9,139 bases of DNA from positions 1 through 9,139 of the forward strand of contig JAKEIJ010000124.1 in assembly GCA_022545805.1 (NCBI GenBank). Direction: 5' to 3'. A model generated the notes under the pieces. That model was not told where the DNA came from. It saw nothing but the letters and a program-made list of their open reading frames with translations, and did not search any database. Origin of the DNA: Nitrosotalea sp. (lineage in GTDB: Archaea; Thermoproteota; Nitrososphaeria; Nitrososphaerales; Nitrosopumilaceae). The translations under genes and the position numbers were made by a program. Shown piece after piece: positions 1 to 7,026 of this stretch; the first letter of the stretch is position 1; every line of letters starts with the position of its first letter.

Positions 1-1
1 C

Positions 2-1075
2 ACCCAATCACTATTACCATTATTAAAAAAATCACGTCCATCAAACCTATTGGTCTATGGCAAGCCAGGGACAGGGAAAACCCTGGTGGTCAAGAAGGTT
101 CTTGGTAAGATACAAGAACGGGTAAAGGACAATTCATTTCCGATCCAATTACTATACGCCAATGCAAAAGAAGAGACCACTCTCTACGGGTTGTTAGTAA
201 AATTGGGAAGGCAGTTGGGCCTTACATCACAAAAGGAACTGCCCTCAACCGGACTTTCAATCAGTGAAGTGTTCAATCGTATTATTTCTGTAATTGAGAA
301 AAATGGACTGAACACGGTATTTGTGATAGATGAGATAGATTATCTTGTAGAACTTGTCTCAAAATCAGGCAAGGATGTATTCTATTCATTAACTAGAGCA
401 AATGAGAGGCTCAAAAAAGGCACACTGACCCTGATAGGAATCTCAAACGACCTTACATTCAAGGAGAGGCTAGATCCTAGGGTCCTAAGCAGCCTAAGTG
501 AGGAAGAGGTCATCTTTACCAATTATACCGTAGGACAAATCAAAGAAATTCTGGAAGAGCGCATCAAGGTAGCATTTGTGCCAAAAACTGTAGGGTCTGC
601 AGCAGTAAACCTCTGCTCTGCCATGTCTGGCCAAGAACATGGGGATGCGAGAAGGGCAATAGACCTGTTAAGGGTGGCAGGCGAGATTGCCGAGCGCGAG
701 CAGTCTGATACTGTAAATGAGGAGCACATTAGAAGGGCTTCTCTGAAGATGGAAGAAGACAAGGAAACAACCGCACTAAACTCGTATCCATTACATGAGA
801 AACTGCTCATACTTGCTGTAATGAAAGCAAGTGGAAATACGACTGGTGAGATATACCAATCATACAAGAACCTCTGTAAAATTACAAGACAGAAAGAACT
901 CACCCAACGCAGAATTACACAAATGCTAAGCGAGATTGAAATGACCGGATTAATCACAGGAAAAATTATTCATCAAGGCATGCATGGAAGGACCAAGAAA
1001 TTTAGTCTTACACTAAATGCTGATACTGTGAAAAAAGCATTCAAGGAAGATCTGACCTTGGAAGATCTCTTGTAA
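2..1075 (+). CDS. cdc6: Orc1/Cdc6 replication initiator, AAA+ ATPase (5' partial)
   Basis: Origin-recognition and helicase-loading ATPase of archaeal chromosome replication. The frame is open to the left edge and encodes a typical PSNLLVYGKPGTGKT segment, so the gene begins before the window. The TTG at nt 50 lies inside the Walker A strand and is not a start. Counting from that TTG codon as residue 1: Walker A GKPGTGKT at 4-11, Walker B VIDEID at 92-97, sensor 1 region LIGISND at 128-134, and sensor 2 GDARRAIDLL at 198-207 with its Arg pair. A C-terminal winged-helix DNA-binding domain follows at about 248-325. Archaeal Orc1/Cdc6 proteins are usually near 400 aa, so roughly 40-50 N-terminal residues are missing. 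The gene converges on the PolD small subunit gene, with 2 nt between stops. Family assignment is very secure. Which Orc1 paralogue it is cannot be told from here. Confidence 0.95.
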   Translation, partial: TQSLLPLLKKSRPSNLLVYGKPGTGKTLVVKKVLGKIQERVKDNSFPIQLLYANAKEETTLYGLLVKLGRQLGLTSQKELPSTGLSISEVFNRIISVIEKNGLNTVFVIDEIDYLVELVSKSGKDVFYSLTRANERLKKGTLTLIGISNDLTFKERLDPRVLSSLSEEEVIFTNYTVGQIKEILEERIKVAFVPKTVGSAAVNLCSAMSGQEHGDARRAIDLLRVAGEIAEREQSDTVNEEHIRRASLKMEEDKETTALNSYPLHEKLLILAVMKASGNTTGEIYQSYKNLCKITRQKELTQRRITQMLSEIEMTGLITGKIIHQGMHGRTKKFSLTLNADTVKKAFKEDLTLEDLL

Positions 1076-1077
1076 TT

Positions 1078-2511
1078 TTAATCAGAATTTTCCGTAAAGT
1101 CTTTTGTAAAAACCTTCATTGTTGCAAGGTTTACGATGATAGCTATTCCGGGTGTAGGGCTGATTCCAACACTAGCTTGGAATGGAGTCTGGCTTTGCCA
1201 TGCGCCAGAGTTTACAATTAATGTTCCCTTGTACATATCAAGTTCAACAACATGTATGTGACCGGAATGAAAGATATCTGGAACTTCATTAATTACCATC
1301 ATGTCTTCTAACTCTGGTGCAATCGGCGTTCTCTTACCATAAATTGGGCTCAGGTGCCTGGTTTTTAGCAAAACCCTCATGGCCTTTGCAGGCTGGGCAT
1401 AGCTTAGTCCAGGAGTACTACCTACCACATCATCAAGGCTTTGGCCGTGAAACATCAGTATCTTTACTCCATTTAGCTCAAGCATAGATGGGTTGCCCAC
1501 CATGAAAAAATTCTCTCTGTTCCAGAGGTGCATGTTGTGTTTTTCTGGAATTGCTGGCTGGGGCAAAGCTCGTCTTCCTGGGTCATGATTTCCTGGAATG
1601 ATAAAGACCTTGATGTGTTTTGGAATCTTGTCTAAAAGTTCTGCAGCCTTTGCCATCTGCTCATTTACATCTAAAAGTAAGAGCTCCTTGTCTTGGTTTG
1701 GGAAGATACCAATACCGTCAATGATGTCTCCACCCACAAGTACAAACCTAACCTTTCGTGCTATTGGATCAGGGCTTGAAAGCCAAGAAACAAACCCTGT
1801 AAACTCTTTTTCCATAAAGAATTTACTTCCTACGTGCAAGTCAGAGATGAAGACAGCATAGGTCTCAGTCTTTGAGCGATTTGCTATATGATCAGGTATG
1901 TCTGGCACAAGAATTTCTTTGACAAAAAATCCTCCGTTCTTTCCACTTGCAATTGATACCATGACAAACTGATCAATCTGCAGTGAATTTGCGGTTTCCT
2001 GAATCTCTTTATTGAAGATCAAAAGCTCAATTGATCCTGTGGGATCATCTATCACTATTTTTGTAACGTCTCTTTCAATTCTTCTGTCCATGAGCAGGCC
2101 TGCAATGTAGGTATCCTCCTCGAGTTTGCCGTTTGTCACGTTTGAGACGGGGGTTAGTTTCTTTGACTGTGAACGTTGCTGCATGATTTTAAGCAGTTTT
2201 GAGTATCTGTCTTTGAATAACGCCTGAAAACCCTCAATTCCTTCAGCAGAAGTGACTTTTTTCGTAGGATCAAACAAAATTGTATGGTTATTTTCAATTC
2301 TGTCATCTATCTCCGACTCTACAAACATCTTGAGGTCACTTTGATTAATCAGGAACAAATTTTGTTTAGATTTTTCTCGAACAACTTGCTTGATGATATT
2401 TTGAAGCTCCTTTACGTCAATTTTTTCTAATATCTTAAACGCATCAGGATGAATCTGAAATCCTTTACTTAGTGCATAAGTTATGGCCGAGGAAACTTCT
2501 TCTTTCAACAA
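1078..2511 (-). CDS. polB: DNA polymerase D (PolII) small subunit DP1, 3'-5' exonuclease/phosphoesterase
   Basis: Small, proofreading subunit of the heterodimeric archaeal replicative polymerase PolD (EC 2.7.7.7). In this family it pairs with the large catalytic subunit DP2, which is not in this window. The protein has 477 residues: an N-terminal helical region (about 1-70), an OB-fold-like part (about 130-205) and a calcineurin-type phosphoesterase domain (about 215-465). Metal-site motifs are all present: SDLHVGS 223-229, GGDIIDG 260-266, GNHD 307-310, FHG 354-356 and HSGHIH 415-420, so the nuclease site looks intact. The start is TTG at 2511 (a second TTG follows directly). An in-frame TAA lies 18 nt upstream, and the nearby ATG at 2519 is out of frame and stops after four codons. 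A TATA-like box (2530-2538) about 23 nt upstream suggests a leaderless mRNA starting at or near this TTG. Confidence 0.95.
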   Translation of the reverse strand: MLKEEVSSAITYALSKGFQIHPDAFKILEKIDVKELQNIIKQVVREKSKQNLFLINQSDLKMFVESEIDDRIENNHTILFDPTKKVTSAEGIEGFQALFKDRYSKLLKIMQQRSQSKKLTPVSNVTNGKLEEDTYIAGLLMDRRIERDVTKIVIDDPTGSIELLIFNKEIQETANSLQIDQFVMVSIASGKNGGFFVKEILVPDIPDHIANRSKTETYAVFISDLHVGSKFFMEKEFTGFVSWLSSPDPIARKVRFVLVGGDIIDGIGIFPNQDKELLLLDVNEQMAKAAELLDKIPKHIKVFIIPGNHDPGRRALPQPAIPEKHNMHLWNRENFFMVGNPSMLELNGVKILMFHGQSLDDVVGSTPGLSYAQPAKAMRVLLKTRHLSPIYGKRTPIAPELEDMMVINEVPDIFHSGHIHVVELDMYKGTLIVNSGAWQSQTPFQASVGISPTPGIAIIVNLATMKVFTKDFTENSD

Positions 2512-2529
2512 GGTCTCATAATACGACTT

Positions 2530-2538
2530 TTAATTAAA
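2530..2538 (-). promoter_or_regulatory. Putative TATA box for the PolD small subunit gene
   Basis: On the minus strand the sequence reads TTTAATTAA, centred about 23 nt before the TTG start at 2511. Archaeal TATA boxes sit about 24-28 nt upstream of the transcription start, so transcription would begin at or next to the start codon, giving a leaderless message. This rests on spacing and base composition only. Confidence 0.5.
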
Positions 2539-2561
2539 TCTGATCCAACAACCAATACCTC

Positions 2562-2568
2562 AAATATA
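2562..2568 (+). promoter_or_regulatory. Putative TATA box for the SpoIIM-family gene
   Basis: AAATATA is centred about 24 nt before the TTG at 2589. It shares the 77-bp divergent intergenic region with the oppositely oriented TATA box of the polymerase gene, about 25 bp away. The spacing predicts a leaderless transcript beginning at the TTG codon. Confidence 0.5.
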
Positions 2569-2588
2569 GTTCTAGTAAAATTGGATCA

Positions 2589-3131
2589 TTGTTTAGAAAA
2601 CGAAGAGTTCTAGTTTTTATTATTTTCATAGGAATTTTTTCCGTATCTTATTTAATTGGAACTGAAAGTAAATTATCTGACGAGGAATCGCAATCATTTC
2701 TCAAAGAATTCCAAAAAGCAGTTGAGGGGATTGATGCCATAGGAATTTTTGAACACAATGCATCAGTTGCACTGCCCATGTTTATTCCAGGTTTTGGGCT
2801 GGCTTGGGGTGCATTTGCAGCTTGGTCAACAGGTCTTGCATTTGGGGCATTGGTTTCAACAACTCCTGCACTTGCAAAGGTTCCGCCACTGGCGTTACTT
2901 TACCTGTCTCCTTTTGGTCTGATGGAGCTTGCGGCTTATTCAATAGGAATGTCAAGAAGCTTTTTGTTGATAATTACAATCATACGAAAAAAACCTCTAC
3001 AATCTGAGATGCGCCAAACTATCATAGAGATAGGAATTGTTGTAGCACTACTACTAGCTGGAGGATTCATAGAATATTACATGATTCAACATTTTGGATC
3101 AAGTGTGGTTAACGCAAAATCTACTTTGTAA
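2589..3131 (+). CDS. SpoIIM-family (stage II sporulation protein M / DUF95) integral membrane protein
   Basis: A 180-aa hydrophobic protein. TM1 covers about residues 6-24 after a positively charged RKRR start. A soluble stretch (25-60) contains the family-like segment GIFEHNASVAL, followed by helices at about 63-92 and 98-118, a loop with basic residues (RKK 133-135), and a last helix at about 146-168. The Asn in HNAS, the Gly-rich first half and the YLSPFGLMELAAY region resemble the SpoIIM family. That family takes its name from a Bacillus engulfment protein, but archaeal members occur in non-sporulating cells and their role is unknown. The start is TTG. I found no in-frame ATG or GTG in the codons checked upstream (back to about 2556), and a TATA box lies 24 nt before the TTG. 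The gene diverges from the PolD subunit gene and precedes the cupredoxin-like gene by 69-81 nt. No functional link is evident. Confidence 0.75.
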   Translation: MFRKRRVLVFIIFIGIFSVSYLIGTESKLSDEESQSFLKEFQKAVEGIDAIGIFEHNASVALPMFIPGFGLAWGAFAAWSTGLAFGALVSTTPALAKVPPLALLYLSPFGLMELAAYSIGMSRSFLLIITIIRKKPLQSEMRQTIIEIGIVVALLLAGGFIEYYMIQHFGSSVVNAKSTL

Positions 3132-3165
3132 AGAAAATTAACTGGGAATTGCCTAATTGTTGGAT

Positions 3166-3189
3166 AAATTATACCTAGTAATTAAATAT
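3166..3189 (+). promoter_or_regulatory. Putative promoter (two TATA-like boxes) of the cupredoxin-like gene
   Basis: Two candidates lie in the 69-bp gap: AAATTATA at 3166-3173 and ATTAAATAT at 3181-3189. The second is centred 28 nt before the GTG at 3213 and would give an essentially leaderless mRNA. The first would give a leader of about 18 nt that includes the AAGGAG at 3195-3200. The sequence alone does not decide between them. Confidence 0.4.
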
Positions 3190-3194
3190 GCAAT

Positions 3195-3200
3195 AAGGAG
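3195..3200 (+). promoter_or_regulatory. Shine-Dalgarno-like AAGGAG that argues against the TTG start at 3201
   Basis: AAGGAG directly abuts the TTG at 3201 (zero spacing), which is too close for that codon to be used. It stands 12 nt before the in-frame GTG at 3213, somewhat long but workable. The GTG start also gives a cleaner signal peptide (MKYVLLFLMV). Confidence 0.5.
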
Positions 3201-3212
3201 TTGGGTAATCTA

Positions 3213-4892
3213 GTGAAATACGTATTACTGTTTCTAATGGTAATTGCAGGACTTGCAGCTACGACATTGTATTTGCCTAATGCCTATTCTGATCTCTCAA
3301 CCAACGGAAAATACCTGATTGATGCCTCAGGATATCTTTCAGGAAATAAAGCAATATTTGATTCAAGTATTGCTCTACAGATTACTGCAGGATCAAATAG
3401 CGGAGGTACTATGCAAGCAACACTTGACAATGGTCTTGTTACAATAGCAAATACTCACTATCTTAATTCTGGTGTGTGGCAAGTCTCAATCTTGCGAGAC
3501 AGCAAGTATTTTGTCATCCAAGGCGATGCACAGGATCAAAATGGAAACATAATTCATCTCAATTTGTTTGGAAGAATAGTTGACAGTAACCAAGAGGGTT
3601 CTGTCTTTAGCATATCTGGTAAAATAACAGGTGCTGAGACTTTAAAAGTAAGCTACAGTGCCAAAGTGATATCAGCCAATACTGTAACCACACAACCAAT
3701 TCAAACACCAACTCCTACAAATACGCCTACGCCATCATCAACTGTTAACATCAGCATAGTATACGGCGGATATGATATCAATAACCAAGTTCATTACTCT
3801 CCATCAAATGTTCAGGTAGCTAGTGGTACCACAATAGTTTGGACCAACAATGACTCTGTCCCACATAGAATAATGAGCGGTCTTGCAAAAGCAACTACTA
3901 CCAACCAATCAACTTCAATCTTTACTTCCGATGGTAAGATAGACAGTGGTGTTATCGCTCCAGGCCAATCATTCCAGTTTACAATAACCAATTTTGATAC
4001 AAGTCAATCATTAGATCCTAAAACCGCAGCACGTTATGGTATTCCAGCAAATGATACCGCAGGTGCAATTACCTTCTTTGATCCTAATTACCAATTCATG
4101 GTAGGAATAATTGCCCCACTTGCTCAACAAGTCACACAAGGAAGTGCACAACTTAGCATAATCCCAGGGGCATCAAATCTTGCCAATGGACAATACCTCT
4201 CATCAACATCGCTTCAAATCACACCTGGAACTACCGTAACTATCATCAACAATGATTCTGTTCCACATAGGCTGTTGAGCGGTCAAATAATTACCACGAC
4301 CCAAGGAGGTTCTACAGGGTCTGCTCCGCCAAAGGTGCCTCAATTTACTTCAGATGGAAGAATTGACAGTGGTGTTATCGCTCCAGGCCAGCATTATCAA
4401 CTCACAATTAGTTATACTGGTTCCACACAATTTTACGATCCTTCGTTTACGTGGATAAATGGAATTATTCTTTCATCAGCTCCGCCCACAAGCCAAGCTG
4501 CTCCAATTAAAATAAGTATAAACCCAGGATCATCATCTCCAAAAGGAACAGCAACTGCACAAACGTATAATCAATACAACACATACTATACGCCAGATAC
4601 AATACAGATAGTTCCTGGCACTCCAATAATTTGGACAAACAATGATTCCATAGCACACACAATTTACAGTGGTGTCAGCACACAAAGACCTGATAATCCA
4701 TTTACTCCTGATGGAAAGATATCAAGTAACAAAATTGCCCCAGGACAATCATTTACTGTTGTGGTAAACGATACTGGAATTATCAGATTCTACGATCCGC
4801 AATACACTTGGATGAATGGCTTGATAATTTCAATGCCGCCAACTTCATCGTATTCAATTGGTGCAGCATCCCACAATCCAGGACTGCACTAA
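3213..4892 (+). CDS. Secreted protein with three degenerate cupredoxin-like domains
   Basis: About 559 aa from the GTG at 3213 (563 aa from the TTG at 3201). Residues 1-26 form a signal peptide ending near NAYS. Residues 27-155 are a beta-rich domain I cannot name. A Pro/Thr linker follows (about 160-178), then three cupredoxin-like units at about 179-302, 312-424 and 432-541. Each unit has the order x-W/I-x-N-N-D-S-x-x-H, then F-T-x-D-G-K/R-I, then I-A-P-G-Q, then F-F/Y-D-P. In blue-copper proteins the ligands are His, then Cys-x2-His-x2-Met. Here the first His is kept (H218, H352, H482). Cys is Asp in all three (D290, D409, D528), the second His is Tyr/Phe/Tyr, and Met is Met/Ile/Met. A type 1 copper centre is therefore unlikely. 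No C-terminal membrane anchor is visible, so the protein is probably exported or cell-surface associated. Partner and role are unknown. Confidence 0.85.
   Translation: MKYVLLFLMVIAGLAATTLYLPNAYSDLSTNGKYLIDASGYLSGNKAIFDSSIALQITAGSNSGGTMQATLDNGLVTIANTHYLNSGVWQVSILRDSKYFVIQGDAQDQNGNIIHLNLFGRIVDSNQEGSVFSISGKITGAETLKVSYSAKVISANTVTTQPIQTPTPTNTPTPSSTVNISIVYGGYDINNQVHYSPSNVQVASGTTIVWTNNDSVPHRIMSGLAKATTTNQSTSIFTSDGKIDSGVIAPGQSFQFTITNFDTSQSLDPKTAARYGIPANDTAGAITFFDPNYQFMVGIIAPLAQQVTQGSAQLSIIPGASNLANGQYLSSTSLQITPGTTVTIINNDSVPHRLLSGQIITTTQGGSTGSAPPKVPQFTSDGRIDSGVIAPGQHYQLTISYTGSTQFYDPSFTWINGIILSSAPPTSQAAPIKISINPGSSSPKGTATAQTYNQYNTYYTPDTIQIVPGTPIIWTNNDSIAHTIYSGVSTQRPDNPFTPDGKISSNKIAPGQSFTVVVNDTGIIRFYDPQYTWMNGLIISMPPTSSYSIGAASHNPGLH
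3747..4118 (+). repeat. Cupredoxin-like repeat 1 (coding)
   Basis: First of three tandem domain repeats inside the secreted protein. It is the longest because of an insertion (about residues 262-285, NFDTSQ... to ...NDTAG) before the FFDPNYQFM loop. It shares 26 identical bases with repeat 2 (3942-3967 against 4365-4390), which encode the DSGVIAPGQ region. Confidence 0.8.
4146..4484 (+). repeat. Cupredoxin-like repeat 2 (coding)
   Basis: Second domain repeat, with NNDSVPHRLLSG early and FYDPSFTWINGII late. It carries a Gly/Ser/Pro insertion (TTTQGGSTGSAPP) between the His and the SDGRID segment. It is the only repeat with Ile at the position of the axial Met ligand. Confidence 0.8.
4506..4835 (+). 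repeat. Cupredoxin-like repeat 3 (coding)
   Basis: Third domain repeat, with WTNNDSIAHTIYSG early and FYDPQYTWMNGLI late. It is more diverged from repeats 1 and 2 at the nucleotide level than those two are from each other in the IAPGQ region. A Tyr/Asn-rich insertion (TYNQYNTYYT) lies near its start. Confidence 0.8.
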
Positions 4893-4893
4893 A

Positions 4894-5595
4894 TTATTTG
4901 AAATTAATGTAAGACTCTAGCTTGGTCTGATCAAAAACCATTACAGAAAGATCAGAGAATTCTTTTCCTTCTAGATCTTTTACCTTTCCGATAAAATGCG
5001 TCTCTTTCTCAGTAGTTAAAAATTCAAAGACGTGTACCTTTATCTTTGAAGTATCAAAACCGTGTTCTCTCAAGTATATCGCTATCTCAGATTGCATAAA
5101 GTGCTTTGAGGGCTCTTTTGGCCAGGGTCTTGGTACAAGTATTACACTGAATCCATCAATGAGTGCCTTTTGAAGCTCAAGTTTCTTTTCCTCTATGCTT
5201 GTAGAAATGTGCATAGTGATGACTTTGCTTTTGTCTGTGGGTACTCTTGCCTTTGATGCTGCAACTTGTGTAGAACTAATTCCTGAAACAATCTGTACAT
5301 CTCCAAATATCTCAATTAGTCTGTCCACCACTTCAGATTCTGAGAAGTTTACATCTCCTGTAAATGGAATGACACACGTCTTGTTTCCTAGTGTCTTTGA
5401 GACTTTTTGATATGCGTCCTCCTGGTCTTTCATGGTGATTTCATGTATCTCTTTATTTTTCAAGAGAGCTTCTATCGTTTTGAGTGTGTATTTGTATCCG
5501 ATAACAATATCGGAATTTAGCACTATTTCCTTTACTATTTCAGTTACATATTTTGGTGATCCTGGTCCTACACCAACGGCATAGACTTTTCCCAT
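4894..5595 (-). CDS. cbiE: Cobalt-precorrin C5-methyltransferase CbiE (cobalamin biosynthesis)
   Basis: SAM-dependent tetrapyrrole methylase of the vitamin B12 corrin pathway, methylating C5 of the precorrin ring. It has 233 aa from ATG 5595. The N-terminal GVGPGSP (8-14) matches the family's opening loop. TGD (79-81), VSGISSTQVAAS (103-114) and the closing FSDLSVMVF (213-221) fit CbiE better than other methylases of the superfamily. The middle loop reads GDVNFSES where the family usually has GDPxFYS, a modest deviation. A longer reading from GTG 5628 exists. I prefer ATG 5595 because family members begin at about MGKVYAVGVG and because an AT-rich box is centred 26 nt upstream. It lies just downstream of ndh on the same strand and may be cotranscribed with it as well. 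CbiT and other B12 genes are not in the window. The end is 1 nt from the convergent cupredoxin-like gene. Confidence 0.85.
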   Translation of the reverse strand: MGKVYAVGVGPGSPKYVTEIVKEIVLNSDIVIGYKYTLKTIEALLKNKEIHEITMKDQEDAYQKVSKTLGNKTCVIPFTGDVNFSESEVVDRLIEIFGDVQIVSGISSTQVAASKARVPTDKSKVITMHISTSIEEKKLELQKALIDGFSVILVPRPWPKEPSKHFMQSEIAIYLREHGFDTSKIKVHVFEFLTTEKETHFIGKVKDLEGKEFSDLSVMVFDQTKLESYINFK

Positions 5596-5616
5596 AAATG
5601 CCGTTTTGTAATGTTC

Positions 5617-5625
5617 AATATATTT
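5617..5625 (-). promoter_or_regulatory. Putative TATA box for cbiE
   Basis: The minus strand reads AAATATATT, centred 26 nt before ATG 5595. It lies inside the extra N-terminal codons that a GTG 5628 start would need, which favours the shorter CbiE. It also suggests cbiE can be transcribed independently of ndh. Confidence 0.5.
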
Positions 5626-5645
5626 CACTGATGTAAAATTCTGTT

Positions 5646-7001
5646 TTACCAGACATCATCTACTTCGTCAAGTTCTTTGAATTCCTCGATTGGCTTCTCG
5701 CGCATCACTTTCAATCTAGCAATATCTCTATCAAAGAACAGATCTATTGTCCAGTCAAGAAAAATTCTTACTTTTTTGTCCAAACGTGGTATCTTTGAGA
5801 GATAGATTGTTCTCCAAAGCAGCCAGGCAAAAAGTCCATGTAAATGAATCCCAAATATGCTTGCAATTGCACTTCGTTTTCCTATGACTGCCATTTGGCC
5901 CCTTGGTGTATAGACAAATTTTTCCTTCGGCTGATTTGTGATTATGGCATGAATATTTTTTGCAACAATTTTTGCTTCTGACTCTGCATTTTGTGCTGTT
6001 GGTGGAAGGGGTCTATTTGTTTTGGAATCAATAATATAACAACAATCTCCTACTGCAAAAACTTCAGGAAAATCACTGGCTTGGAGAAATTCATCTACTA
6101 CAATTCCACCTCTGTTTGTTTTGAAGACAGATTTTTTTATGATATCTACCGGTGTAACACCTGCAGTCCATACCAAAGTTCTTGTCTGTATTGCATTTAC
6201 TGAAAATTGATCACTAGGATCTTTTGTAGACGGAGTTGCATCCTCAATTAGAACCTCGTCGCCTGAAAAGCTAGATAGTTTTGTACTTACCTTAACTTCA
6301 ATTCCACGTTGATGAAGTTTCTCCAATGCAAATTTTGCAAGCTTTTCATTAAAACCTGGAAGTATAGCACCAAGTGCCTCCAGAACAATGACTCTGATGT
6401 CGGTCTTTTCAATATTAGGATAATATTTTCTAGCATCATGCAACAAGTCCATCAACTCTCCTGCAGTTTCTATACCTGCAAATCCTCCACCAACAATTAC
6501 AAAAGTAAGCAAGCTTTTCTTGAGGACTGAATTGATTTCATTGTCTGCCTGCTCAAGCATGTCTATTGCCCTGTTTCGCAGTACAACTGCATCATTGAGA
6601 GTCTTCATCGAATAAGCTAATTTTGCCAACTGGTCCATTCCAAAGAAATTTGTCTGACTACCAAGGGCCAGAACCAAATAATCATAATGTAATAAGATTC
6701 CGCGTTTTTCTTTTGTACCGCTAAGAGTTACTGTTTTTCCATGGGGGTCAATGGTTTTGACTTCGGCCTCGTAAAACTTGGTCCTTTTCAGCAGTGTTCT
6801 AACTGGAATTACAATATGTCTTGTTTCAATAGTTCCTGAAGCTACCTGAGGCAACATTGGTGTAAACAAGAAAAAGTTATCCCCGCTTACCAGGGTAATT
6901 TGTACATCATTTTCATTTGGAAAATAGGATTCTAGTTTCCTGACACATTCTATACCTGCAAATCCCCCGCCTAAAACAAGAATCCTTTTGATTTCAGACA
7001 T
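5646..7001 (-). CDS. ndh: Type II NADH:quinone oxidoreductase (NDH-2-like flavoprotein)
   Basis: Single-subunit, non-proton-pumping FAD enzyme that passes electrons from NADH to quinone at the inner face of the membrane. It has 451 aa, a normal family length. The FAD-binding motif is LVLGGGFAGIE (8-18). The second Rossmann fold, IVGGGFAGIETAGEL (169-183), ends its beta strand in an acidic residue, VLEA (E208), which points to NADH rather than NADPH. TAGVTP is at 279-284 and the FAD-closing motif VFAVGDCC at 314-321. The C-terminal part LHGLFAWLLWRTIYLSKIP (387-405) and FLDWTIDLFF (414-423) looks like the amphipathic membrane-anchoring helices of NDH-2. The quinone-site motif AQxAxQ appears as AQNAES (336-341). 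It starts at ATG 7001, divergent from the small Met-rich gene. The family is secure, but the exact acceptor is inferred and a related sulfide:quinone-type role is less likely. Confidence 0.88.
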   Translation of the reverse strand: MSEIKRILVLGGGFAGIECVRKLESYFPNENDVQITLVSGDNFFLFTPMLPQVASGTIETRHIVIPVRTLLKRTKFYEAEVKTIDPHGKTVTLSGTKEKRGILLHYDYLVLALGSQTNFFGMDQLAKLAYSMKTLNDAVVLRNRAIDMLEQADNEINSVLKKSLLTFVIVGGGFAGIETAGELMDLLHDARKYYPNIEKTDIRVIVLEALGAILPGFNEKLAKFALEKLHQRGIEVKVSTKLSSFSGDEVLIEDATPSTKDPSDQFSVNAIQTRTLVWTAGVTPVDIIKKSVFKTNRGGIVVDEFLQASDFPEVFAVGDCCYIIDSKTNRPLPPTAQNAESEAKIVAKNIHAIITNQPKEKFVYTPRGQMAVIGKRSAIASIFGIHLHGLFAWLLWRTIYLSKIPRLDKKVRIFLDWTIDLFFDRDIARLKVMREKPIEEFKELDEVDDVW

Positions 7002-7026
7002 TATTGATCTAATGTTATAGGCTGAG

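Noticed and set aside
50..52. TTG at nt 50 as start of orc1/cdc6
   Set aside because: The reading frame stays open to the window edge and the preceding residues (PSNLL) belong to the Walker A strand, so the gene starts outside the window.
523..957. 144-codon open frame on the minus strand inside orc1/cdc6
   Set aside because: It lies wholly antisense to conserved AAA+ and winged-helix coding sequence and has Ser/Cys-rich, family-less translation typical of a shadow frame.
1598..1861. 87-codon plus-strand frame inside the PolD small subunit gene
   Set aside because: It is opposite the conserved phosphoesterase motifs; no promoter, SD or recognisable protein.
3132..3165. Possible terminator hairpin after the SpoIIM-like gene
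   Set aside because: Only weak, imperfect complementarity around AATTGCCTAATTGTT and no clear T-run; not convincing.
3188..3196. ATG-CAA-TAA mini frame before the cupredoxin-like gene
   Set aside because: Two codons only, overlapping promoter-like sequence; no reason to think it is translated.
3213..4892. Interpretation as a multidomain blue-copper electron carrier
   Set aside because: The Cys and C-terminal His ligands are missing in all three domains, so a type 1 copper site is not supported despite the fold-like pattern.
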